From Ktedonobacter racemifer DSM 44963 (lineage in GTDB: Bacteria; Chloroflexota; Ktedonobacteria; Ktedonobacterales; Ktedonobacteraceae), in assembly GCF_000178855.1 (NCBI RefSeq), contig NZ_ADVG01000001.1, positions 186,001-250,000 of the forward strand: a DNA stretch of 64,000 nucleotides, in the 5' to 3' direction. Shown here in pieces: positions 18,607 through 28,401 of this stretch; within the stretch, counting starts at the first letter, position 1, and each line of letters starts with the position of its first letter. The position numbers and the translations under genes are program-made. The notes beneath the pieces are model-generated. The model saw nothing but the letters and a program-made list of their open reading frames with translations, ran no database searches and was not told the origin of the DNA.

Positions 18607-20284
18607 CGTAACTGTTCAGAAGGGCCACGCAGTTGCGGAAACACCTTGCATCTGTTAGAGTAGATGCATGAGAATGGATGAGGAAGTAAGCCAGCTACGT
18701 CAAGCAAATCAGGACTTGCGTGAAGGGCTCAGACAAGCAATCAAAGCCATTGAATCGCAGCAGGAGCACATCAAGACGCTTGAAGAACTCATCGCTTCTC
18801 AGCAGGAGCGCCTCAACATGCTGGAAGGCCAGCTTGCCAAAGATAGCCATAATAGCAGTTTACCCCCATCCTCTGATCGTTTTGTGCGTCCTCCCAAGAG
18901 CTTACGAGAGCCCAGTGGCAAGAAACCTGGTGGCCAAAAGGGACATCGTGGACATCACTTACAACAAGTGCAGGCGCCAGATGAGATTCTCATTCACCCG
19001 GTGCAACGGTGTGAACAGTGTGATCACGATCTTAGCTTGCAACCGGCTGTCATCCCAGAGCGGCGCCAGGTCATCGATCTGCCTGCCAAGCGGCTCTGGG
19101 TGAGAGAACATCGTGTGCAAGAAAAGCAGTGCCCGGTGTGCTATCATCTTACCCGAGCGCCCTTCCCCACAAACGTTTCGGCTCCTGCGCAGTATGGGAC
19201 CGGTATTCAAACCTTGGCCGCCTATCTGGTCGAGGGGCAGGCCGTCCCCTACGCTCGGGCGAGTCAACTCTTACGGGAACTGCTCGGCGTCCAGCTTTCA
19301 GCCGGCAGCATCGCCACCTTCGTTCGAACCTGTCATCAGCAGTTAGCTGAAGTCGAAACGAACCTGAAAGCAGCGTTGGTAAAAACAAAGGTGATCCATC
19401 AGGATGAAACCGGGATGCGCGTCGGCAAAACGGGCTGGTGGGTTCATGTGTGCTCGACGGATCGGCTCACGCACTATGCTGCGCATCCAAGCCGAGGGCG
19501 TAAAGCCCTCGATGCCATTGGTATTGCTCCTGCATTTGCAGGCACCAGTGTGCATGATGGGTTGAAGAGCTACCAGAGCTACAGCTTTACCCAGGCCTGG
19601 TGCAATGTGCATCATTTGCGCGAACTGACCTTTGTTAAAGAGGAACTCAAGCAAGAGTGGGGACGCAAGATGAAAGAGCTCCTCCTCTCGATGAAAGATG
19701 AGGTAGAGCAAGCCAAAGTGTCAGGACAGCAGGAAGTGGACCTCCTGGTGCTCGCACGCCTCCTTCGGCGCTATGATGAGATCCTCGCTGAAGGCTATCG
19801 GGCCAATCCTCCTCCCCCACCGCCGAAGAAATCTGAACAGGGGGAAGCGAAAACCAGGACGGGCCAAGCAAACTCCGGCGCGCAACCTCCTCGACCGGCT
19901 CGCTCAGGGGAAATGGATGGTCCTGCGATTTCTCCACGATTTTGCCGTCCCTTTTGACAACAATCAAGCGGAAAGGGATCTTCGCATGATCAAAGTTCAG
20001 CAAAAGATCTCAGGGAGCTTTCGCACCGAAGAAGGCATTGCCATGTTTTGTCGCATTCGCAGTTACCTTTCCACGTTGCGCAAGCAAGGAATGAAACTGC
20101 TTTCTGCACTGGAGCAGACGCTGGCGGGCAATCCCGTTCTTCCCGCTTTTTCGTAACTGTTCAGAAGGCCCACGTAGACGATGCAAACCATGCATACCCT
20201 TTTGTTCTTGAGCTTGATGCAGCTACGAATGCAACGACAATTGCATAAAATGAGTCTTTCACGTTACCCTACTGAATAGTTACG
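18607..20284 (+). mobile_element. IS66-family element
   Basis: CGTAACTGTTCAGAAGG (18607-18623) is mirrored by CCTACTGAATAGTTACG (20268-20284), 15 of 17 matching, around one IS66-type transposase gene. The 1.68-kb size fits a tnpC-only IS66 element. A further direct copy of the repeat overlaps the gene's stop near 20153. No 8-bp target duplication is visible. Confidence 0.6.
18668..20156 (+). pseudogene. IS66-family transposase (TnpC), frameshifted
   Basis: The first frame has the N-terminal coiled coil, the SLPPSSD linker, the zinc finger (CEQCDHDL, KQCPVCYHL) and the first catalytic Asp region HQDETGMRVGKTGWW. A frameshift in a proline/lysine-rich stretch near 19830-19860 moves the last part (LHDFAVPFDNNQAERDLRMI) into another frame. 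All domains remain, so this is a recently inactivated copy, unless programmed frameshifting restores it. Confidence 0.85.
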
Positions 20285-20320
20285 CTTTTTCTATCATAAA
20301 GCAATTTGTTATATTGTTTT

Positions 20321-20373
20321 TTTTTGCATATCCCCCCGAAACGCGTACACCGTTTCGGGGGGATATGCAAAAA
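20321..20373. repeat. 53-nt perfect palindrome, copy 1
   Basis: Arms of 23 bases (TTTTTGCATATCCCCCCGAA then ACG) surround a 7-base loop. Each side adds A/T runs, so on either strand it resembles a bidirectional terminator. The same palindrome with one loop change is at 22209-22261, and its right arm alone is at 23708. Repetition suggests a mobile hairpin rather than a local terminator. The rest of 20157-20581 has no gene. Confidence 0.6.
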
Positions 20374-20581
20374 CCCCCACATACCAGGGCGCTGATGGTG
20401 CAATAGGGCTTCCTGACTCGCATTGCCTCCACATTTTGTGCTGATTTCGCGCTGATTTTGCCAATTTCACCTCTAAATGTGTGCTGATTTCACACTTATT
20501 ACCACCTGTTTATGGGATATAATAGTGAGGGCCGACAACGTGGTAGGGTGCAATTTTGGAAAGGCAGGTTTTCTTCACTTT

Positions 20582-21853
20582 ATGCGAGTAATGGTTATTG
20601 GTTCGGGGGCACGCGAACACGCGCTGGTCTGGAAACTGGCCCAGAGTCCCCAGGTCACGAAGCTCTACGCGGCTCCCGGCAATCCGGGCATGGCCGAGTG
20701 CGCCGAGTGTGTGCCGCTGGCGATGTCTCAGTTTGACGATCTAGCCACGTTCGCTGAAAAAAACGGCATCGATCTAACGGTGGTTGGACCGGAGATCCCC
20801 TTGATCGAAGGGATTGTCGATATTTTTCGCCAGCGCGGCCTGAAGGTCTTCGGTCCCGATTCAGCCGGGGCCGCGCTCGAAGGCAGCAAGGCGTTTGCCA
20901 AAGAACTCATGGCTTCGGCTGGTATTCCCAGCGCGCAGCATCGCACATTTCTGGAGGCCGGACCCGCTCTGGCTTACCTGGAGGAGCATGGCGCGCCGGT
21001 CGTGGTCAAGGCCAGCGGGAACGCGGCTGGCAAGGGCGCGATCGTAGCGCTGGATCTGGAGACCGCGCGCGATGCTGTGGAACAGATGCTGGTCCGACAT
21101 ACCTTCGGCGCGGCTGGCCGCATCGTGGTGATCGAGGACTATTTGCAAGGCGACGAAGTGAGCGTCATTGCCGCGTGCAATGGGACACACTATTTGCCCC
21201 TGGCCGTGACCCAGGATCACAAACGCGCGCTCGACAATGACCAGGGCCTGAATACTGGCGGCATGGGTGCTTACACGCCGGTGCCGTTTGTGGACGCGGA
21301 GACGGAGAAGCGCATGTATCGCGAGATTACTGCCGCGACGCTCCAGGCCATGCAGGCGAAGGGTATTCCCTTCACTGGTATTCTGTATACAAACATCATG
21401 CTGACCGCGCAAGGCCCGATGGTGGTCGAGCATAACACGCGCTTTGGCGATCCCGAAACGCAGGCCATGATGGTGTTGCTGCGCGAGGATCTGTTGAATG
21501 TCGTGCAATTTGCTGAAACGCTGCCGGTGAAGCGCGAGACGCTCTGGCATCCTGGTTACGGCGTGAGCCTGGAGCTGGCTTCTGCTGGCTATCCAGGCAA
21601 CTACCCGAAAGGTCTGCCTATTCATGGAATCGAGGAGGCCAATCGCCTGCCCGGTGTCCACGTGTTCCACGCCGGGACGGCCATGCAGGACGGTCAGCTC
21701 GTCACCACTGGCGGGCGCGTCCTCAGCGTTGCCGCGCACGGCGCAACCTTGCGCGAAGCCACCAACCGTGCCTACGAGGCCGCGAAGCTGATCTCGTTCG
21801 AGGGCATGTTCTATCGCCACGATATCGCGCATCGCGGCCTGGAAGTGGAGTAG
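20582..21853 (+). CDS. purD: Phosphoribosylamine-glycine ligase (GARS)
   Basis: A 423-residue ATP-grasp enzyme that joins glycine to phosphoribosylamine in purine synthesis. Visible motifs are GSGAREHAL at the N-terminus, VVGPEIPL, the ATP-grasp loop VVVKASGNAAGKGAI, LNTGGMGAYTP and the metal-binding HNTRFGDPETQ. The length is normal for PurD. I start at ATG 20582 because homology begins there; the open frame upstream adds about 35 unsupported residues. The Shine-Dalgarno is weak (GGAAAGGCAGG is about 18 bases away). It is the one clear housekeeping gene here, alone between IS elements. Confidence 0.95.
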   Translation: MRVMVIGSGAREHALVWKLAQSPQVTKLYAAPGNPGMAECAECVPLAMSQFDDLATFAEKNGIDLTVVGPEIPLIEGIVDIFRQRGLKVFGPDSAGAALEGSKAFAKELMASAGIPSAQHRTFLEAGPALAYLEEHGAPVVVKASGNAAGKGAIVALDLETARDAVEQMLVRHTFGAAGRIVVIEDYLQGDEVSVIAACNGTHYLPLAVTQDHKRALDNDQGLNTGGMGAYTPVPFVDAETEKRMYREITAATLQAMQAKGIPFTGILYTNIMLTAQGPMVVEHNTRFGDPETQAMMVLLREDLLNVVQFAETLPVKRETLWHPGYGVSLELASAGYPGNYPKGLPIHGIEEANRLPGVHVFHAGTAMQDGQLVTTGGRVLSVAAHGATLREATNRAYEAAKLISFEGMFYRHDIAHRGLEVE

Positions 21854-21884
21854 AGGCAAACGTATGTCGTCACCTTTTGAAACG

Positions 21885-21923
21885 GGGGTCCCGACATTTT
21901 TACCCCTCAAAATCCCCGCTAAG
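21885..21923 (+). repeat. Solo terminal repeat of the 41-bp-TIR family
   Basis: GGGGTCCCGACATTTTTACC through CCCCGCTAAG aligns over 39 bases with the ends at 8671 and 63642. A second, weaker copy of the inner half (GGTTTTCTCCCCGCTAAG) ends at 21964, beside the resolvase fragment. Confidence 0.55.
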
Positions 21924-21970
21924 GATTTTGGGGGACGATTCTGCCTGGTTTTCTCCCCGCTAAGCTTGGT

Positions 21971-22207
21971 CTATGCTATCCCATACTGCTTCATCCAGTG
22001 ACTCAGGTTGCGGCGCGTGGTTCCGTACTTCCTGGCAATCCAGGTCTTCGTCGCGCCATTCTTGAGGAGGGCCGTTATTTCTGCCTGATAGGCATCCAGT
22101 TTGCTTTTGCCAACGCCTTTGGGGCGACCCAGTGGCATCCCCTGCTGCTTGCGTGCCTGGAGAGCTTCGGTAGTCCGCTGCGAGATCAGGTCCCGCTCAA
22201 TATGGTT
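21971..22207 (-). pseudogene. Serine resolvase, C-terminal remnant
   Basis: The readable part starts at HIERDLISQRTTEALQARKQ and continues with MPLGRPKGVGKSK and a C-terminal helix-turn-helix (GATKTWIARKYGTTRRNL). The catalytic N-terminal domain is missing: the 53-nt palindrome starts right where the domain should begin (22209). Confidence 0.7.
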
Positions 22208-22208
22208 T

Positions 22209-22261
22209 TTTTTGCATATCCCCCCGAAACGAGTACACCGTTTCGGGGGGATATGCAAAAA
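22209..22261. repeat. 53-nt perfect palindrome, copy 2
   Basis: Same 23-base arms as 20321-20373, with loop AGTACAC instead of CGTACAC. It lies between the broken resolvase and the left end of the IS4-like element. Confidence 0.6.
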
Positions 22262-22266
22262 CCCCC

Positions 22267-23707
22267 ATACGCACCAACTTAAGAACGGCTGAGGCAAAAA
22301 GACGCTCCATCTGCGATGCTAGGAACAAGAAAAACGTGATAATCATCTCAGAAGGAGCAGTGACATGGAAAAGGTATCACCGATTGAGCTATCGCTGAAA
22401 CAGGTATTGGAAGAGCGAGCCAATGTGTTGGCTTGCGAAACAGGGTGTATTAAACGGCAGAGAAAATTCAGCGGAGCCGATCTGGTTCAGACGTTTGTCT
22501 TCGGCTGGCTGACCCATCCCGATGCGAGTTTGGAAACGCTGGCCTCGATGGCGACCATCCGAGAAGTGGAGGTGAGCGATACAGCAGTCCACAAGCGCTT
22601 CACGGAGTCTTGTGCTCGGTTCGCGGCTATCGGTGCTCGAAGAAATGGTCGCTGTACTGGTGTGTGCTGAACAGCCAGTGCCACTCGAATTATTGCACCG
22701 TTTCAAGAGCGTGGTGCTTGAAGAGAGCAGCAGTATTACTCTGCCAAAGGAATTGGCGGACTGTTGGGCAGGCAGCGGTGGAGGCTCGGGAGGAGGAGAG
22801 GCAGCTGTCAAACTGCATGTGCGCTGGAACCTGACACGTGGTCAAATCTCAGGTCCTTGCTTGACCGATGGACGGGTGTCCGATCAATGCAGTCCTTTCC
22901 ATGAGGCGTCCCTGCCCACCGGAAGCTTGTACATCGCTGATCTGGGCTATTTTGATATCGAGGCAGCCATGCGCGCGTCGGCAATCCGGGAGCTTCACCC
23001 TCACGCGAGCACGAACGAACACGGCCTTCTTCACTGAGCAAGGTCGGCGCTTGCACTTGCAGACCGTTTTGCCTCCACGAGTGGGACAAACCAAAGAGCT
23101 GCATGTGCTGGTTGGGAAGCAGCAGCGGTATCCGATGCGGCTGTTAATGGTTCGTGTGCCTAAAGACGTTGCCGAGCAGCGACGCCAGAATCTGCTCAAG
23201 GATGCGTCGCGACGCGCACAGCCAGCATCCGCGCGTGCTCTGACATTGGCGGATTGGACGATCCTGTTAACCGATGTCCCATCCAAACGCTTGCGGCTGG
23301 AGGAAGCGTTGGTTCTCCTACGAGAACGCTGGCAAATCGAATGGCTTTTCAAGCTTTGGAAGCAATACGGGCACATTGATGAGTGGCACACGACACACTC
23401 CTGGCGGGTGTTGTGCGAACTGTATGCCAAGCTGATCGGCATGCTGATTCAACACTGGCTCATCGTCCTGCTGGCCTGGCAGAATGCGCAGCGCAGCTTG
23501 GTTAAACTGGCCCAGGTGATACGCGATACTGCTTGGACGCTGATGGAAGCTCTGGCTGGTCAGCGCGAGTTTGCGGCGGCCTTGCGCTCGATTGCGCAAC
23601 GCATGCGTGCCGGATGCTCCATGAACACCCGGCACACACATCCGAATGCGGCCCAACTCCTCAAAGATGGGTTAAACTGGTCCATTGGTCCTTAAGTTGG
23701 TGCGTAT
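22267..23707 (+). mobile_element. IS4-like element with 18-bp terminal repeats
   Basis: CATACGCACCAACTTAAG (22266-22283) is perfectly mirrored at 23691-23708. On both sides the element is bordered by the same 22 bases (GGGGGGATATGCAAAAACCC and CC; 22245-22266 and 23708-23729), which are the right arm and tail of the 53-nt palindrome. That is longer than the usual IS4-family duplication, so the insertion may have hit a pre-existing repeat. Confidence 0.65.
22365..23695 (+). pseudogene. IS4-family transposase with two frameshifts
   Basis: Three consecutive frames give one protein: an N-terminal part to about 22610 (LVQTFVFGWLTHPDASLET), a middle part to about 22990 with an Asp region (LYIADLGYFDIEAAMRA), and a C-terminal part with the IS4 signature LLRERWQIEWLFKLWKQYG. 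Breaks lie near 22610 and 22985. The gene is dead but the element could move in trans. Confidence 0.75.
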
Positions 23708-23776
23708 GGGGGGATATGCAAAAACCCCCATATTGGGAGAAGTTAGAGGTCTCTTGTTGTAAATTTTGGAATTCCG

Positions 23777-23901
23777 TGGGTCTTCCGCTCCTTTGGTGAA
23801 GGATGAGCTTATTGAACAAAAACCCTGTGCTCTTTGAACAGAGAACCAGAACCTCGCTCTTGTCCTAGTGAAGAGCTTTCACCAAACCCGCGGAAGACCC
23901 A
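23777..23901. mobile_element. 125-bp miniature inverted-repeat element
   Basis: TGGGTCTTCCGCTCCTTTGG at 23777 is mirrored at 23878-23901 with 21 of 24 matches. There is no coding content. It lies 25 bases from the end of the resolvase gene and could alternatively be part of that recombinase's site. Confidence 0.4.
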
Positions 23902-23925
23902 TTCCGTGAGCGGTAATTTTGACAA

Positions 23926-24492
23926 TTAGGTGAGTGGTTCAGCGTCTTTGACATAGCGATACAAGGTGGCACGGGAGATTCTCAGGGCAGCACAGATTTC
24001 TGGAATGGAGTGACTCTGATCAGCAAACATCTGCCGAGCCAAAGCCACTTTCCCATTGGTCTTGAGTTTCCTGAGTCGCCCACCAACTCTCCCTCTCGCT
24101 CTGGCCGCCGATAACCCTGCATTGGTCCGTTCCCGAATCAGGTCACGCTCAAATTCGGCCAAGGCCCCCATGAGGTGAAAGACGAGCTTCCCGCCGGGTG
24201 TGGTGGTGTCAATTTGTTCCGTCAAACTCATAAACTCAATCCCTCGCTCCTGAAGACTCTTGAGGAGTTCGATGAGATGCTTCAAGGAGCGTCCTGCCCG
24301 ATCCAATTTCCAGACCATGAAAGTGTCACCTGGTCGGACATATGCCAGCGCTTCATTCAGTCCCTTGCGCTCGGCTTTTGATCCGGTAATCTTGTCCACA
24401 AACCATTTTTCACATCCCGCCGCTTTGAGAGCATCAATCTGGAGTGCCTCGTTTTGTTCGTTTTTGGAGACGCGCACATAGCCAATCTTCAT
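23926..24492 (-). CDS. Serine resolvase/invertase
   Basis: A 188-residue small serine recombinase. Ser9 in YVRVSKNEQ is the nucleophile, and the conserved Arg-rich loop is WKLDRAGRSLKHL. The long helix E region ALAEFERDLIRERT and a C-terminal helix-turn-helix (SIPEICAALRISRATLYRYV) complete it. I prefer ATG 24492 (MKIGYVRVS) over the ATG four codons upstream because GGAGG sits just ahead. No partner transposase is adjacent; the gene abuts the 3' end of a group II intron. Confidence 0.88.
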   Translation of the reverse strand: MKIGYVRVSKNEQNEALQIDALKAAGCEKWFVDKITGSKAERKGLNEALAYVRPGDTFMVWKLDRAGRSLKHLIELLKSLQERGIEFMSLTEQIDTTTPGGKLVFHLMGALAEFERDLIRERTNAGLSAARARGRVGGRLRKLKTNGKVALARQMFADQSHSIPEICAALRISRATLYRYVKDAEPLT

Positions 24493-24618
24493 AATCTCCT
24501 CCATTTATCTCAGGTTTTCCGTTGACAGCCTGACCTGGCGGGTAAGGAAGCCACATTGCTGTGACTTCCTCCCCTTGAAACTGTGCATGCGCCTCTCAAC
24601 GCACACAGCTTGAGCACA

Positions 24619-25680
24619 TCACGAACAACACGGCTCCTTCTTCTCGTTCTGTTTTGATCGCACGGCGACTGTGTTTTTCTCTGTCAATTCCCGGTCATTG
24701 AATTGCTGGCAGTCACGCATGGCCCGTTCGGTCTTCGCGTGAATCTGCTGATGACAGAGCAGATGAACCAGCGCAAGATTGTCATAGGCATTCTTGCCTC
24801 CCAGAGACCGAGCCAGGAGATGGTGAACCTGTAATTCTTCCTCATTGAAGAGGGATTCGCCACATTCTGGGCATCGACCTTTCTGTCTCTTGACGAGCTT
24901 CTGTTTTGAAAACGTCAGATCGCGTGCTTTTGCGGTTTGCCTCTCCCTCCAGTAGTCTCGAAGGGTAGGATCATCAGGTGAGAACCTTCCTTTGACCAGC
25001 GCATGCCGTTCTATCGGGAACCAACTAAACTTGAGTAATAATGCTCCTGTTTGCTTGTCCCCAAAGACCCAGTTGTCGAGTCGATCCACATTCAGACGAC
25101 CCCAGTATCGGTGGTATCGCCAGGTTGCGGATTTCGTCGGATGCATGTGTCTGGTGTAGCGAACTGTTTTGTGGAATATCCAGCTATCCAGTTTGTGGAA
25201 GGTCTCTTTTGCCACAACCGTGCGGAAGTAGTTGGCCCAACCTCGAATAACAGGGTTGAGTTTTGCTAGGACCCTGAGCACATTGTTTCCCTGCCCCTTG
25301 TGCCAGAGGTCTTTGAGCTTCTTCTGCACGTTTTGGACTGATTCTTTGCTGGGTTTGATAAGGAGTTTCCATCCCGTCCGCGAAGTCTGCGGGGCAGGGT
25401 ATTGTCGAACGTTAAAACCTAGAAAATCAAATCCCTCTGTTAGGTGAACAATGCGGGTCTTTTCCTCAGATAGGGCCAGACCTCGTTCTTTGAGCCATTC
25501 CACAAGGATTCTTTGCACCTGTTCGGCATCGTCCCTACTTTCGCAAAAGCAGACAAAATCGTCTGCGTACCTCACCACTGCACGTTCTCCCTTGAGAGAA
25601 CCCTGGGAACTGTATTTGACGCCAATGGCTTCTTCCATTCCGTGCAGTGCGATATTTGCCAACAGCGGCGAGATTACGCC
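24619..25680 (-). pseudogene. Group II intron reverse transcriptase/maturase/HNH, C-terminal half
   Basis: Begins inside motif RT-4 with GGVISPLLANIALHG, then RT-5 YADDFVCF, RT-7 FDFLGFNVRQYP, the maturase domain (NPVIRGWANYFRTVV) and an HNH endonuclease domain (CPECGESL, LQVHHLLARSLGG, LCHQQIH). It joins in frame to 27691-28401 once the inserted element is removed. Confidence 0.85.
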
Positions 25681-25840
25681 TCCCCCAATGTTGCAAAACT
25701 GATTCTGGGGTTCGTGTATCAAGTAGTGATCCCGCGTAGCCACCTTCATGCGAGCTATGGAGACGGTTTTCACGGAGCCCCACTTCATGGCACTGGGCGT
25801 TTGGCTGAAGGTGTACAGACGCGGGATCAAGGAGCACATC

Positions 25841-26044
25841 ATGACCAAGCGATCTTACCAGGCTCCCCTCGTGTTGGAGGTGCAGGTCATGTTTGAGCCC
25901 AATCGCCTTGAGCAGGCCGTTCTGCACCAAGCCTATCGCTCTCTTGTGCCTCTTGTTCGACGGCAACTTCCTGCTCAGCCAGTCATCACTGAGCACGTTT
26001 TCCAGAACCGACTGATGTCGGAGAAAGGAAACTGTCATGGATGA
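25841..26044 (+). CDS. Small protein coupled to the recombinase gene
   Basis: A 67-residue protein (MTKRSYQAPLVLEVQVMF...). A GGAG site lies upstream of ATG 25841. Its stop overlaps the recombinase start (ATGGATGA), so translation is coupled. It is moderately basic with several predicted helices. Family not recognised; a recombination accessory or directionality protein is a guess from context. Confidence 0.5.
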   Translation: MTKRSYQAPLVLEVQVMFEPNRLEQAVLHQAYRSLVPLVRRQLPAQPVITEHVFQNRLMSEKGNCHG

Positions 26045-27650
26045 TGTGCAGGTGGGCATCTACGCCCGCGTCTCTTCAGATCAGCAGAGTGATGCCAAGA
26101 CCGTTGAGAGCCAGGTCAGTGAACTGCGTGCTCGCGTGGCTGAGTTGGGTCTGTCCCTTCCTCCTGAGCATGAATTCATTGATGATGGCTACAGTGGGGC
26201 AACGCTCATTCGTCCTGCGTTAGAGCGATTGCGTGATGTGGTGGCTGCAGGAGGGCTCAACCGCCTTTTTGTCCACTGCCCTGATCGGCTCGCACGCAAC
26301 TATGCCCATCAGGTTCTTCTGCTCGAAGAATTGCTGCATGCTGGCGTCGAGGTCGTCTTTCTCAATCGAGAAGTAGGGCAAACCCCTGAAGATCAGCTGT
26401 TACTGCAAGTGCAAGGCATGATTTCCGAATATGAACGCGCGAAGATCTTGGAACGTAGCCGCCGCGGGAAACGGCATGCGGCGCACCTGGGAGCGGTGAG
26501 CGTCTTGAGCGGGGCTCCCTACGGCTATCGCTATGTCAGCAAACACGATGGGGCAGGAGAGGCTCGCTTTGACGTCCTCTCAGAGGAGGCCCGTGTGGTT
26601 CGGCAGGTCTTTATCTGGGTGGGACGCGATCGCTGTTCCATTGGGGAGGTCTGCCGACGACTCACTGCGGCCAAAGAGCACACCAGAACGGGCAAAACGG
26701 TCTGGGATCGTGCCACGGTCCGCGATATGCTCCACAATCCAGCTTACAAAGGGGCAGCCGCCTTCGGCAAGACACGTCTGGAGCCATTGCGACCACGACT
26801 CCGTGCGCAACGAGGGCGGCCCCTGCAGCCGCGGCGAGCCGTTTCCACACACGATATGCCTCCTTCCGCCTGGTTGAGTATTCCTGTTCCAGCCCTCGTT
26901 GATGATGCGCTCTTCGACGCTGTGCAAGAGCAACTGAGCGCGCAACCAGCAACGGGCACGTCTTGGACAACGAGGAGCGCGTTATCTGCTGCAGGGCTTG
27001 CTGGTCTGTGGGCGGTGCGGGTATGCTTTCTATGGGAAAGCACTCAGTCCCAGTGCGCGAAAAGGCCATCCACGAGCCTATGCGTACTATCGCTGTATTG
27101 GGGCGGATGCCTATCGTTTCGGTGGTGTCCGGCTCTGTTGGAACAAGCAAGTCCGGACAGATCTGCTCGAAGAGGCTGTCTGGAACGAGGTGTGCACCTT
27201 GCTAGAGGATCCAACGCGCTTAGAGCAAGAGTATCGGCAACGACTGCAGACTTCGGAGCAAGAGCCATCCCCAGAACTGAGAGGGCTCCTGGCAGGTCAG
27301 GGGAGGCTCCGGCAGGGGATTGCTCGCTTGATTGACAGTTATGCGGAGGGCACCATCGAGAAGGCAGAGTTTGAACCGCGGATCAAACGGATGCGAGAAC
27401 GGCTCGCACAGGTGCAAGAGCATATTCGACAGATCCAAGATGAGGCCAGCCTGGAACAGGAGCTTCGACTCATCCTTGGACGGCTGGAAACCTTTGCTGC
27501 GAAGGTGAAAGAGGGGCTACATGACGCTGATTGGCTGACGCGTCGGGAGCTTATCCGAACCCTTGTCAAACGGGTGGAGATTGATGAGGAGCAGGTCCAT
27601 GTGATCTTTCGCGTTGGACCTCAGACTCCTCCTTTTCCCTCGGACCATCA
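26037..27650 (+). pseudogene. Large serine recombinase with one frameshift
   Basis: The N-terminal resolvase domain is clear (VGIYARVSSDQQ with the nucleophile Ser, CPDRLARNYAHQ, MISEYERAKILERSRRG). The recombinase domain follows (YGYRYVSK..; TVRDMLHNPAYKGAAAFGK). Near 26938 the frame shifts; the other frame continues with RGARYLLQGLLVCGRCGYAF, a zinc ribbon, then a coiled coil and RRELIRTLVKRVEIDEEQV. The downstream frame stays open far into antisense intron sequence, so the original stop is unclear; I place the end near 27650. One indel inactivates it. Confidence 0.8.
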
Positions 27651-27690
27651 CTCGCTATGTTTGCACTATTGCGGGAGGAGTGATGACTCC

Positions 27691-28401
27691 GCCTTGCGGA
27701 GTTCCACACTCAGTCGCATGGAATACCTCTTGCTCAACATATCCTGCCTTGAGCCATTGCTTAATCAGTTCTCTTCCTGGAACTGGACCGATTGCCTTGA
27801 GCAGGTAGTCGTGCGAGATGTTGTCGAAGGCTCCGCGTATGTCGGCGTCGAGAACCCATTTCTTGGATTTATTGGGGCATGCCAAGAGATAGATTTTCCC
27901 GATAGCGTCATGACAGCTTCGGCCTGGTCGAAACCCATAGCTACTGCCCTCAAACTGAGCTTCCCAAGTAGGTTCAAGGGCGTTCTTGACCATTGCCTGA
28001 AGACAGCGGTCCGTCACAACGGGAATTCCGAGCGGCCTCCGCTTGTTCTTGGCCTTTGGAATGTAGACGCGGCGCGCTGGCTTGGCTTTCCAGAGGGAGT
28101 AGTGGGCAAGCATGTCGACCATTTTCCCTCTGGCGGCTGGCGTTTTGATCACCAGTTTATCCACTCCAGGCGTCTTTTTCCCAGCATTAATCTGCACTAC
28201 CCGCCGAACACTCACCAGTCGGTTGGAGTAGCTTTTCAGCATGAGTTTTTGGAGCGAGCGCACCTTTTTCTGGTTGCCCTCTTGTGTTGCCCGAAAGATT
28301 CGCTGTCTCAGATTACGAACAGTCCGGTTGGCTTTACGCCAGTTGATGGCGTTCCAGTCGGTCTGCTTCTCGGCTCCGTTTGCTAAGCGTGATGCTTGCA
28401 T
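27691..28401 (-). pseudogene. Group II intron reverse transcriptase, N-terminal half
   Basis: Starts MQASRLANGAEKQTDWNAIN and has RT-0 to RT-3 (GKKTPGVDKL; ARRVYIPKAKNKRRPLGIP; YGFRPGRSCHDAI; VLDADIRGAFDNISHDYL), ending in GTPQGG at the insertion point. It is the first half of the protein continued at 25680. Confidence 0.85.

Larger units (their letters stand above)
25681..27690 (+). mobile_element. 2-kb serine-recombinase element inserted at the GGV motif of the intron RT
   Basis: Left boundary: intron sequence ending in ATTACGCC at 25680. Right boundary: intron sequence resuming with CCGCCTTGCGG at 27689. Both boundaries share CC (GG on the coding strand), as expected of a serine integrase with a 2-bp crossover. 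Joining them gives GTPQGGVISPLL in the RT. The element contains a 67-residue ORF and an overlapping large serine recombinase. No terminal inverted repeats are seen. Confidence 0.7.

Noticed and set aside
20861..21910. A 349-codon open frame on the minus strand
   Set aside because: Lies fully antisense to purD, whose motifs are unmistakable.
27651..28386. Continuation of the recombinase frame for 245 more codons
   Set aside because: These codons are antisense to the intron reverse transcriptase; the long frame is accidental and not a fusion protein.
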